Below are positions 21,546 to 34,100 of a stretch of 64,000 bases of DNA, one piece after another; position 1 is the stretch's first letter, and each line of letters starts with the position of its first letter. A program made the position numbers and the translations under genes. The stretch is from Pararge aegeria (taxonomy: Eukaryota; Arthropoda; Insecta; Lepidoptera; Nymphalidae): positions 1,304,501-1,368,500 of the forward strand of contig NC_053190.1 in the NCBI RefSeq assembly GCF_905163445.1, in the 5' to 3' direction. The notes beneath the pieces are model-generated. The model was not told the origin of the DNA. It searched no databases and worked only from the letters and a program-made list of their open reading frames with translations.

Positions 21546-23093
21546 ATGATCTATACATAGTAACTTTCCACATTTTATTTATTTGTCACCGGCTTAAATT
21601 TAAAAAATATTTATTCCTATATAATATAGTAACGGTGTCTATCCGTAGTCTTCATCATCTGTTCCACTTGACCATATTTCCACAAGTTAAGTTTAGCACA
21701 AGTTCCTTTAAAAAATACTCAAATTGCTACAAGTGTGCATATAATATTTGAGGGGTTCCCTCGACCTGTCCAAGAACCCTATAACAAATCTTTACCAAAT
21801 TAAAATAGACCACCACTGAGGTATAGCTTACCAAACATAAGAAGAATCATAAAAATCGGCTTATAATTGGCGGAGTAATCGAGTAACAAATATTAAAAAA
21901 AACATGCAGTCGAATTGAGAACCTCCTCCCTTTTTAAAGTCTGCTGAAAAAGACGAACTTGAAAAGGTAACAACAGAGAAACGCTTTTCTTTTATAAAAA
22001 TCACAGTCGTTTATTATTAATAAATACTGGTAATTAAGAATAGACATAGAGAATTACCAAAACTTGTTTAGCGTAATGAAAGGTACTATAAATTCCTAAT
22101 TAAAAACTAGAATGTAAATTGAGTAGATATGTAGGTACGCCAGCCAATACTTTACGATCTGTCAAAACTATGAAACTTAGCACAAAAATATTTTACTTCA
22201 ATTAATATCTAAAACCAAACATACATTAAACTAACCAGTTACCGGAATTAAAGGCAACGTTATACCTAAAATTAGTCTCTATCTTAGAATACAAATGTCT
22301 GTCTGTAACACCAATAAGTATCAGTAAAGCATAGCCAGGCATTGTAAACTTATATAATACGCGACAATACCTGTAAGCTAAGCTAAAAAGGCCAATTATT
22401 AATAAACGCAGCATAACTACGAAATAGTTGATTGTTTTCTCTATCAAAGGAATTTATGTAATATTTTCAAGAAATACAATCTTAAAACTTATTACCGCTA
22501 CGTAGTGATTTTTCCCTGTTACTTGATGTGTGACAACATACTGCACAACAATTCCGACGTTGTGTCACGTTTATTAATTATGCCCTTTATGTTTAGATGA
22601 TGAAGGAAAGAGATAGTAGTATTAGTGAATTACGATATATCCCTGTCCCTCTCTATTATACATCTCCCTCTCTACATATAAACAAACCTAATGCGCACAT
22701 CAATAAGTAAGTAAAACAGGAGTCAACTAAACCATAAAACATAGTTTGGCTTCAAGCCAACAATAAACCACAGTCCACAGTTTAATTTTTTACCCAACCC
22801 TAACAATAATCTATATCGTTTTACTCTCAGTACCCTTTTTGTTAAAAAAGCAAGTGGTCGTTATCTAGTTTTAGAACTGTATAAAGTCAAAGTAAAACGG
22901 ACCAAAAGTTTTAAGTTTGATATGATGTGAAGGACTTAAGTGTGTATGAATAAAATTCAAAAGAAAGGAATTATTATTTTTATCAACTTTACTACGATTC
23001 TAATGCATATAAAGGGTACAGATCCAGACAAGGTTAGTGTAAGAACTAAGACTGTGTGAAAGTACCTTTATTATTTCGGAGACAAAATAAAAT
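21546..23093. other. Non-coding, nothing recognised
   Basis: Between a LINE-A fragment and a SINE-A. No supported coding sequence or repeat. Confidence 0.55.
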
Positions 23094-23340
23094 GATAAAT
23101 AAACAAATATACTAAGACAGTACACACATCGCCACCTAGCCCCAAAGTAAGCGTAGCTTGTGTTATGGGTGTTAAGATGACTAATGAATATTTTTTTATG
23201 AATATAATTACATAAATACTAAGAATATACATACAAACAACCAGACACTGAAAAACATTCATGCTCATCACCCACTCGAACCCACGGCCTTGGGTTCAGA
23301 AAGCAGGGTCGCTGCAAACTGCGCCAATCGGCCGTCATCA
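23094..23340 (-). mobile_element. SINE-A near full-length copy
   Basis: ACACACATCGCCACCTAGCC, AGTAAGCGTAGCTTGTGTTA, GGGTGTTAAGATGACTAATG, ACCCACGGCCTTGGGTTCAG and AAGCAGGGTCGCTGCAAACT; ends GCGCCAATCGGCCGTCA. The B-box is altered (GAACCCACGG). Confidence 0.88.
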
Positions 23341-23711
23341 ATGGCACACAACGATTTGACAACAAAAGTCATAAGTATTAAATCAAAAAATATATAGGTG
23401 ATTGTTTTGCGGGTGGGCAATAAATCTGGAACCACTGCAAAACTCAGCCCACTCAAGTATTAACCGTCAAAATGTGAGACCAAACTCTAAACACCGATGC
23501 TGATTTGTCTGATACAAATATATCGAAAGTCAAGAACCTTACTAATCCTTCACTAAACGTAAGTGTGAGATCATTATACACCATAAAGCGATGTGGAACC
23601 AGTAACAAACTTTAGCCTTAGTTTGTAAAAAACAAAATAAGTTTCCTAAAGTTTAAACCTTATCTTTCAAGTAAGTATAATACTTTAGTGCCAGTTGAAA
23701 AACAAAGTTGA

Positions 23712-23795
23712 TCATATCTATCCATTACCGGCCCATAACAGAGCACGGATCTCCCCCCACTTAGGCCGTAGTCCATCACGCTGGCCCAGTAACGA
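23712..23795 (-). mobile_element. SINE-B 3' fragment
   Basis: TATCCATTACCGGCCCATAA, CAGAGCACGGATCTCCCCCC and CATCACGCTGGCCCAGTAAC. Only the tail third is present. Confidence 0.78.
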
Positions 23796-24019
23796 AGTTA
23801 CTTCTTTGGAAAGAAGAGCTGCCGTTAATCCAAAATTTAAATTAAATCGTGTTTTAGTAATATTAACTAACTAAAGTTAGAGGGGCTGTAATATGCTAAA
23901 CGTGTCGTTACGATCGCTGACCACTACACTAAGTTTTTCCAAGCAAGTACAATGTAAGTAATTAAATATGTGTACTACAGTCCATTCACTATAACTTTTG
24001 CTATTTATTATATATTTAT

Positions 24020-24180
24020 TTTTATTTCACTACAAGTTAGCGCTTAACTGCAACCCCACCTGGTCGCAGTCTAAGATAGTAGCAGGCTAACATGTTAGGG
24101 AGTATGGTAGTCATACCCATAATAGGTTTCTACGCGACATTGCACCGGACACTAAATCGCACATCTTTGTCTATATTGTA
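24020..24180 (-). mobile_element. SINE-E 3' part
   Basis: TTTCACTACAAGTTAGCGCT, TAACTGCAACCCCACCTGGT, AGATAGTAGCAGGCTAACAT, AATAGGTTTCTACGCGACAT and ATCGCACATCTTTGTC. Confidence 0.8.
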
Positions 24181-24189
24181 TAGACCCCT

Positions 24190-27100
24190 TTATTATATAA
24201 AGGGGACTTTATAATACATAGCAGGCTAATAAGAGCTGTATCTACGGATAACCCCTCTAAAAACTTACTAAATTTACCTACCACTCACTCACACAAAAAT
24301 AATTTTGACAGACCGCAAGTACCACTCAACGAATTCACCCACACAAGCGTACAAGTACGAGTAGAAAAGCCTACGTTGTGATCTCATAAATACATAATAA
24401 TTCAAATAATATCATTTAAGTAACTTAAAATTAAGTCATGGGCCCGATCTAGAAAAAACCTTAAACCTAACTTTTATATTATAATAATTATGTATAAAGA
24501 CTAATATCAGTTACGGGCAAATACCGCGGGGTGGGCAAAGTCAGCACTGCTCGGGCAAAGCACAGTGCCTCTGGGCAAAGTTCATATACTATATCGCCTT
24601 ACGCGTGTCATACTCAATGCCAACTTCATTGCAAGTATATAAAGCACAACAATTAAATAATATTGATACACACTCAAAACTGATAATAAAAGACTAAAAG
24701 GACATAATATACAAATAAATATGTATACTAAATGACAACCGACATTACGACTTACAGCCAGACATTATGTTATTGATGACGTCAACACATATCCGTGCTT
24801 TGAGGAAGCGCATTCAACATATGTGTAGGCATTACTTGTAGCTGGTTTTACCTGGCTACTGTTAATGTTTTGTCCAATAGTAGACAAAGTAATGTACATT
24901 AGTCGAAATACCGAAAAAAGATAAAGTAAGGTCTCACTATGGCACGGTGCGCAACTCTACACACAGGCTTTGTGCAAAGTTGGGCACCCAAACCGAGTCA
25001 ACTTTGCCCACCCATGAAAACTTTGCCTGAAACATATCGACTGAGTCGAACTGCATTCTATAAAGCTATATATTTCGAAAACTATTTTAAACCTACTGTA
25101 ACAACTAGTTGCGCCGGCGCGTAATTTCTCAACAATTTGCAATACTGACAGATGATAACAATACAAAATATATGTTCCGTGGACACGGGTATTGTTAAAA
25201 AACTGTCAGTTTTGTCTACAATAACGCTTAGAGTTAATTCACTGTCGTGGCAGATTGGCAGCTTTCGGTAGCGGTCCGTATAAAATGACCGATTTACGTT
25301 TACCCCGTTATCATACTAGATTACTTGAAAACTTACACTAAGACAAAATTGGTAAGTAATAATGCTTTGATATTATGTCGCTAGTCTGACTGCTCATGGA
25401 ACCAAGATTTTAAGATTTTTTTACTCTTAACTGAAAGATTCCTTGTAAGAGGTAAATATGACTTTATTTTCTCAACCTTCTGGTTTATCAAGCAAATTAA
25501 TATGTTCTGTAGGTGTGTATGTCATTGAGTAGACAAACTTTAAAATCCAATAAAAGTTATGCCCTCTTATACTAAGTTTCGCTGCCGGAAGCTGCCACGT
25601 TTTTGTGAATTGCCCCTTAGCAAAACACGTCGGGCATTATCGCTAACCATGGGCGTAACCGAAGGAAGCTTTATATCGCCTCCCAAAACCTTCCAATATA
25701 TTAAATAAATTAGGCAACTATTGTTTATCACAATTCACAAATACGTTCAGTAATGTTTATGGTCTCCCGCTTTTTTTCCCACAGACATGTCAGCGCTGGA
25801 CTGCTTTCATGGATCAAAAAAAACTAGTCAAAGACAGCGATGTCCATTGATGGTCAATACCGTTGAAATAGCATGGCATTCTTATACCACATTGAAGTTT
25901 CGCTGTTGTACTGGAACGCTTAATATATTAGCGGCATGTCTGCACTATTATGTTACTAACTAGCCGTGGCCGAAGCCTCGTATCACACCGCTGCGTTAAG
26001 AAGGTTGTCAAAACGCACTCATAGTGTTATCATATCAATGCCTACTAACTAAGCCCCCCTACACACTAGGAGTCTAAACCAAGCAGTTGCCGTAAGTGGC
26101 CTGGTGGACATCTTCATCATCACAATTTAAAATATTAGTATTAAGCCTATAAAAATATCGCTAATATTGGTAATATTTATCCGGTCGGTTCATATGGTTT
26201 CAGTAGCATTTTATTCCACCGATATTGCAACTGGAAACATGTTAACATGGTTTCGATTCCCGCAGTGTTATTCGTATTTGAAGCAACAAATCCAGTTACT
26301 GGACTGGCTACCTTTTGATTCAGTGTAACCTATTATATACTGACTAATAATTTATGATATGAGTAGCCATGATCACGCCACGACCATTGGCCTGCAATTG
26401 TTATAGGCCAATGGACGTGGCGCGATCGATTACCTACATTGATTTATCACTGATAGTTTGTCACTCGCAGTCCAGTGGACCGCAAAGCTTTTCTAATAAT
26501 TAGTAGATATAATTACTTAAAAAAAGGCGAATAGACCTTTAGATATCGTTTGAAGTAACAATTGTTACTACAAAAACACGCACCATGACAATTCCAGTCT
26601 ACCGCTACAATAATAATTGTACTGGATCGAGCTACTGGAATTATATGAACCTACCAGTATTCTAATACTACACTGTGACACCTCCTGTTTATCCCTTCTA
26701 AATCCATGCTGCATTTTCTTCCAGACATTCCCTGTTTCAACCATTTTACTTCTGATACATATTTATTCAAATCTGTCAGAAGAAAAATTACGAAATTCGA
26801 CAATAAGACAGCCATTTCATAGTTATCTCATACATAGTCATGACGGAAACATACTTTTGAAACTTGAAGAAACAACATATATTATCAAAGTTATCCCAAT
26901 TGTACCTAGTATCGGATATTTGTTATGTTGGAATTCTATAGTTTCGGACACATGTAGTGTGTAATGACGGGTATTTGTGTCCTGTTATGTAGTGCCCGGT
27001 AGCAAAATACGTCGAAATTATTTGCTTAATTCTCCCCAAATATCACGTCTAAAAAGTATGTTACCGCCCATACTTATACTACTGCAATTCTAAAACTTTT

Positions 27101-27601
27101 CATCCCTTAGAGCTAATATACATTAGGCGGTTAAAAGCGTGCACTTTGGTAACGTGAGCTTAGAGATTGGCTCTTGTACATTAAAACGCTGCTTTTGTAC
27201 TATGGACGCACGTCTAAAATAAACTTGTAGCAATTTCTAACACAATCTCTAAATACCATGAGTGCAATCTTAAATCTCTTGCCAATTTCTGTGAGCAGAC
27301 GTTCATTCCATACGTTAACGCTTCTCTTAGTTTTCCCTTTACTCATCACAACGTTTTCATGGATGCAAACCTGCTAACAAGACCTTTAAACGCGTGCAAA
27401 CCTATACAGGCTGCGACAGTTTAATTCGTTTTTATCGTTTCAGTTGCATCTTCAGCGTTTCAACCGCCCGTGCAACGTCGTGTTTAAAGGCTCTTATGTG
27501 ATACATTACTGGTTACGCCCATGACGCTAACCGTGTTAGGGTTGAATGGAAAAAAATCATTATCACCTTTAAAACACGAAGCGCTTTTTGTGCCTTTGAA
27601 T
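24190..27601. other. Region downstream of the ABCG gene
   Basis: Probably includes the ABCG 3' UTR near 27601. It holds a cluster of GGGCAAAG motifs at 24530-24580 with inverted copies at 25000-25030, and a 23-bp-arm hairpin at 26371-26427. An open frame at 26617-26964 has no recognisable domain. No other gene is supported. Confidence 0.5.
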
Positions 27602-28102
27602 CTACTGCATCATCTTCAGTTTGAACCTTAGCACTAGATAGGAGATTATTCTAATAAATACAAAGAAACCGCTTAGCGCTCCCACATCCACCCAGAAGTT
27701 GGCCTGGTCCATGCTCATCTCCGTGAGGAACAGACTCGGCGTTCTGAAGTGGCAATACACCTCGGAGCAATGGAGTTTTTCCCTCCCGTAGCCGTAGACC
27801 GACAACATGGCGCCCTCGAAACCGTATCTGACGTAGCTTAAATACGTCAGCCATTGTAAATAGCTGGGTATTGCGTTGAAGTTGACGAAGAAGCCGGAGA
27901 AGAGGACTACGGGTATGGTTGTGACTGGTCCTAAGTAGACTCCGGTTTCTATCTTCATTGCGGCACCGATGAGGAGTCCTAGGGATTGTGCGACGAGCGC
28001 CGTGAGTATGTTGATGGTTGTGAACATGAGGACTCGGTCGGTCTGCATCGGCTGCCCCGTCATGAAGTAGACTATTATCACGTACACGCCACTGAAGACT
28101 AT
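27602..28102 (-). CDS. ABCG1/4-like terminal exon (TM3-TM6, stop TAG)
   Basis: The acceptor is CTCCATTCCAG, the reading phase is 0, and the exon ends at TAG (27602-27604). It encodes residues 575-740. Family blocks are visible in order: IVFSGVYVIIVYFMTGQPM, LVAQSLGLLIGAAMKIETGV, GPVTTIPVVLFSGFFVNFNA, IPSYLQWLTYLSYVRYGFEG and a final hydrophobic helix ending LVLRFKLKMMQ. The extracellular loop between TM5 and TM6 has Cys in REKLHCSEVYCHF, the position of conserved Cys in ABCG1/4. A candidate poly(A) signal (AATAAA on the minus strand, 26762-26767) lies about 840 nt downstream but is not proven. Confidence 0.95.
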   Translation of the reverse strand: MVFSGVYVIIVYFMTGQPMQTDRVLMFTTINILTALVAQSLGLLIGAAMKIETGVYLGPVTTIPVVLFSGFFVNFNAIPSYLQWLTYLSYVRYGFEGAMLSVYGYGREKLHCSEVYCHFRTPSLFLTEMSMDQANFWVDVGALSGFFVFIRIISYLVLRFKLKMMQ

Positions 28103-31100
28103 CTGGAATGGAGAAAATCAAATCATTTATTTCACTACCAATAAAGACATGCACGGTGTTATAACAAGTGAGGTGAGAAGCCCTAAAACGGGTGGAACAG
28201 TGAGGATGTCTTCACCATTTTCACATTGCACACCGGGCGGGTTCACATCCCTGTATTGTCAGTATCCCAAAAACCTGCACGAAGCGACTTGCACCTTCCT
28301 TGCTTAAGAATGACTAGGGTCTAGGACGCAGTGGCGTGCACAGGGTCTTCGGCCAGGGTATGCATAAAGCTTCCCCGGGCGTCTAACAAAACCAACAAGA
28401 GGGACATGCCGTGGTGGTTTTTGGTTTGGGTTTTAGGTTGGGTCCCTTTAGAGGGAGTCCCACATAACCTCCGTCCTGCCCAAGGGATGGAGGTCGCAAT
28501 AAAGCTTTTCCACCACGCCACGAAAAAAAAAAAAAAGGGTAAGCATAAATCAGATACATGGAATAAAATGGAAAAATTAGAATGTTGTATTTGCTTTATA
28601 TATATATTAAATATTTAAACGCGAATTAAAATTTAAATTCTCCTCATACTAACGCTGAAATATAACTATCATGTATTTCTTCTTACTTGTCTTATTATGT
28701 AAATAATATTTTCGTTATGTAAAAATAATAAAACCAAACATACTTAAACAATACCTCTTTTTATTTAATATGTTTTTTATAAATTTTAATACATTTGTTG
28801 TTATTCTTTTTTAAAATAAACTTTATAATAAAAAGTAATGAAAAGTTTGTTTACATAATATACAATCAACAATGCTTATATTAACAATTATCGACTTAAC
28901 AGAAACAGGTATAAATTAATCGCGTATCGTCTCATTATAAATGAATCTAGAGGTCTACTATAATCTCACAAATAAAGCAGTACCACGTTTTTATTGCTTG
29001 CATTTTATTCAGAATTATAATCCTTAGATTAAAGACTTTAAGTTACTTTTGTTATATAAACTGTGATATGAAAACAACAATTCTAAGCAAAAAAAATTAA
29101 AATTCATTTATTTCAAGTTAGGCCTACTATATATATAAGCACTTTTGAAACGTCAAATCTGTGTGTGTGTAGTGACTCTACCACTGGTTCGGAAGACAGA
29201 TTCTACCGAGAAGAAGCCGGCAAGAAACTCAGCAGTTGCTCTTTTCCAACATCAACAATTTACATTTTAGCATTCATTTTTCTATCTTGTGAGAGATGAA
29301 AGCGGAGCCGGATGCTTCGGGGTCCGCTAGTGTATCTATATGGGCACCCCACTGTACCATTTTATCCAAGATCACGCCCAGAAAAACTGTGGAGGTCTCT
29401 ATGTTTAGTGATTCACCATTTATCATTATATTTTTTATATAAGTGATGTTATTAGCCTACTGATATATTTACCTGAAACGGTAGATCTGCTATAGTCTTC
29501 GCAAAGTAGAACGCTTTTAACGAATACCAATAATTTAAATGCTCTCTCACAAACACGCTCATCTCCGTTGGGACTGAAAACAAAAAGAAAAAAAATCTAT
29601 TGAAAAAAAAAGATATTTATTTTTATTACAAATGTTTCAAAATACTTCTAGTTGTTAGGGCTTCAGGTTCACTGTTGTGGAGCTGAATTCAAATCCCGCA
29701 CCAATAACTTTTCTATGTAAAGCTTTATAGGTAAAGGTTAATACATCGTGAAGAAACCTGCATACCTGAGAGTCCTCCATAATATTCTCAAAGGTGTGTG
29801 GCGTCCACCAATGGGCCCTTTCTCTTTGTGGGAGGAGACCCGTGCCCTGTAGTGGGCCGGTAATAAGTTGATATGATGGTGATGATGATGACTGAGTAAT
29901 ACAAATCAGATACTTACATGTAAGAATCGTGGGCATCATAGCCGTGAACATAGTAAACATCACAGTAAAGAATATACAGCCAGCGTTGCTCATAACCTTT
30001 GCCGCGTCTTGGCCAATGTCGTAGTACAGGAACCCGATCAGAAGTCCCACTACTGTATGCGAACATAGCCTTAAGTGCGTCAGCATCTGGTCTCTCATAA
30101 TACTCCGGAAAGTCCGCTTCAATAAGATCCAGAATTGCTTCCAGCCTGACGTAGGGAAGCCGGAGTTCACGGGTTTCTTCGTGAAACTCTCGCTGGAATC
30201 TAAAAGGGATGTGGTGCACGTTACTGGCGCCAGGTTGGTTGCATTGGGCAGAGCGATCTGCTTCTCCTTATCAGTGTTGAGGGTTGGCTCAGACATGTCT
30301 ATAACAGTGCAGGTTGGTTTATCTGAAACAATATTACAGCGGTTAGCTCAAAGCATCACATTATAACAACATTTTTTGTGCAGCGGTGAGTGCTCAGGCA
30401 GTGGCGTGCACTTCATACATGCACCAAAGCACATAGACGCGACGAAAGCGTTAATTCCGTCAGAAAAAAGATCTGAGTTACTCCCAAGTCACGCCTAAAG
30501 AAGTTTTACTTCAAAAACATTTATTATCTTATCAGCTATTGTTTCCATACTGACCTATCACAATCTCTAGAGCCTCCTTCTTAACGTTGTTCTTATTCTG
30601 GTTGTTGTAGTTGAAGTTCTGTGGTACTGAGGACGAGGATGATGACGTCGAGGACTGCCCTCGACCACAGTTGCCCTTGTTCACCGCCATCACCAACTTG
30701 TGTACCCAGTCCCCGTGCTCTCCAGTTGCTACTTCCATCACTGTAATCGACATAATTATCGTCAAAAGATTTATTTGTAAAGCCATCCGTGGACCCCCGA
30801 TAATCTGACAAAGGTTTTGCCGGGTAGTTGCGAACTATCAAATTTGTCGATTTATTGAGTACTCTACCTAAGACCGGATAAGGTCCAGATTTTTTTACAA
30901 CCACCAACTTTACAACCGTTTCGGCAAGGCAGATTCTGCCGAGAAGAGCCGACAAGAAACTGTACGATTCCTCGACGAATTATAATTATTATCAGTTATC
31001 CACCTCAAGTTGCAGTAGTGGAAAAAATTAAGTGTAAACAGTTATTGTACGTTTCATTAAAGAATTCGTCAAAATTAATTCAATCTCACTCACCGTAGTC

Positions 31101-34100
31101 TGCTGGATTGTGGTAACTCGGACAATGCAGTCCCATCGAGGATAGGAATGGCACTAAACCAGGCACAAGTCCCTGGTATATACACTGCCCTTCTGCCAGG
31201 GTGTACAAAAAGTCAAACATCTCGAAAAGCCGCGCGGACGGTTGATGGATGGTGCAGATAATCGTTCTGCCGCCCCTGGACAAAGACTTCAGTAACGATA
31301 TACATTGAAAACACGATGAGCTGTCCAATCCAGAAGTTGGCTCGTCGAAGAACATCACAGGTGGATTGTTCACTAATTCTAAAGCTATAGACAGGCGTTT
31401 CTTCTGTCCGCCCGAAAGGTTAATCGTTCTTGTATCACATGCTTCAGCTAAACTCAACATATCTAGGATTTCGTCAATGACAATCTTCTTGGCGTTCACT
31501 GACATGTCTTTCCCGAGTTTCAGGTTTGCTGACACGTGCATTGCCTCCTTTACTGTGAGATGTGGCAGGAGACAGTCGTCTTGCATTATGTAGCACGACA
31601 GTTTTCGGAACCTTCTGAGGTTTCTCTCCTTTCCGTTTATGAGGATGGAACCACTGACGTTCGACGTTCTGGAATTTAAAAAAACAAGTTTGGTTATCGA
31701 TACTATACATCATCATCAACACAGTAACGGCCCACTACAGAGCACGGGTCTCCCCTCTGAATTAGAAGAGTCGTAGTCATCCTTGCTGGCCTTTTAAACT
31801 TGCACTTCAGGACATGTTTTCCTCCACCATTAAAGTCATATTTAGTGGCTCAAACTTACATAAATTGGAAAAGTAAGAGGTGCGTGCCGTGATACAAAAT
31901 CTCATTACAAATTCGTAATTTTTTAAATCTTATTCTAGAATATTATAATAGCTTAAACAGCGTATAAAACAAACCTTACAATAATTTTTGTATTTTACGC
32001 AAACGATTGTTTGATTCATTTTGTTATACTCGTTCGTATCTAGTGCTGCTTTAACCTTAATTCCAAGGCATTAAGACACATTTTCAAGCTTACAGAATGT
32101 TAGGCGTTTCGTGAGGAGGCATTGTGAAATAAATAACTACCAATTGCGTACATTTTCTAACCAAAATCACGAAGGTACAGTACTGAAATAACTAGTGTTC
32201 AAACTTCAGCAAAGCCCTTTTTATCGAACAAGCCCCATCAAAAATATGTTTGGCGCCCATCCAAATCAACGTTCCACAAACAGTTAGGCAATGGTCATAA
32301 ATCATTTAGGCATCGTTAGGTATTTTACATAGCATCGCTGAATCGCATATTTGTACAGTTGGTATGTTTTCATGTCTGTAAACAGCTATGCTTTTCGTGA
32401 TTTAAAGAAAACAAGGCATTCTGTAACAGAACGCATGCATTGCGTACCGATAGACAGAATGTCGATCCTGGCGTAATCCAAGTTGGACAGACAGTCTCAA
32501 CAGTCGGAGCGAGTAACTTAACACAAGTGCGTATGGGAATCTCCACAAGCATTACGCATTCGTGATTAATCGATTATGACGACTATTAAATAAGTTTCCT
32601 GCTAGAAAAATTATAGCAACGCGTCGTTTTTATCTTTAGCCGTTGCCTATATCTTTTGCAAGTAAGTTCCCGAAGCGTTACGAAAAACGCTATTATCATG
32701 CACGGGCTATCAAACACTCCTTTCCCTTTTTGCCGGTTTGATAATACCTAAGGTTCGATGCGAAGGACGAAACAATCCTACGCCAAGTCGAGCAAAAAGT
32801 CTTACTTTTTCTCATGAAAATATTCTGTAGGTATATAATATATTTGTTTAGAGAAGAATATGGGTCTGCTCTCAGAATGAGTAGGGCTTAAGGCTGTAAT
32901 CTACCACGCTGGCCATGTGCGGATTGTTAGACTTCATACGCCCTTATGGAGAACTCTCAGGCATCCAGGTTTCCTACGTTTTCCTTCAGTGTTTAAAGAA
33001 AGTGATATATAAATTGCTTAAATAAAAAACGCACATAAATCCGAAAAGTTAGTGATGCTGGGGCTCGAACTCGGTCTCCACGAAAGGAAAGCCGATGCCT
33101 TACCCACTAGGTTTTTATAACCCTTCTCATTCTGAGAGGAGACCAAGCACAAGTCCCTGAAGTGGGCTGGGAATGGGTTGATGATGATGATGATGAGAGA
33201 AGAATAAAAGTCTAAGGCCTATTTTAATTGATAGGCGGAACTACCCTTTTTCGAGAGTACAGTTCTCAAAAAAGCAAAAAGGCACAGAATTTGAGAAGTT
33301 CAAGTAGGTAGGTATAAAAGTCTTTTTCTGGATGCCCTTGCCGTTAATCAGTATTATATTTGCTAACATGTTTAATTGATATCATAGTTGACGCAACAAT
33401 GAATTAATTATCACGCTATGATGATTCAGTAAACGGCATCAAGGTCCAGCCTTATGCGTCATGTGACCCAGACCCTTAATCAAACAAATATTTCGACGGT
33501 GGGTTTAAAAGTACTCACTTGTAACCAGCTAATATGTTCATCAGGGTACTTTTCCCAGCACCAGATGGCCCCATTATCGCTGTCAGCTCACTCGACCGGA
33601 AGGTTCCATTGATGCACTTCAATAACGCCTTGTACCCTCTCTTCCTGCCCTCACTTACGGAGTAAGACAGGTCCGAGAACTCGATGTCTACTGGTGGACG
33701 CTTGGGCAGGTGGGTGAGAGACGCCATGGGTTTCTTCTGGTCGCCGTAACCATTGGGTATCTTGGGTACCAACCCTGTGATCGGAGCTCCCGCCCCGCCG
33801 TTGCAAAGATTCATTTGAGAGCCTCTGTAAAGAGAAAAGTGTACAATTAGATTTTATTTCTCGCAACTACGTTAATATTTATTTATTTTACAGTACAACC
33901 TAAACTGTGCCGGTTTGACACCCGGATGGCGCAGTGGAGTCCAAGGCCGTGGCTTCGATTTCCACAACTGGAAAAGGTTTGTGTGATGAACATGAATGTT
34001 TTCCAGTGTCCGGATGTTTATCTGTACCTATATTATAAGTAATTATGTGAATTATACTCATAAAAACATTTATCAGCTAGCTCGGTTCCCATAAAACAAG

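Noticed and set aside
26617..26964. A 115-codon plus-strand open frame downstream of ABCG
   Set aside because: No recognisable domain, no splice or Kozak support, composition like the surroundings. Left as unannotated non-coding.
27651..28154. A long open frame overlapping the last ABCG exon
   Set aside because: Different frame on the same strand; composition (His/Arg-rich) is that of an out-of-frame shadow of the conserved membrane exon.
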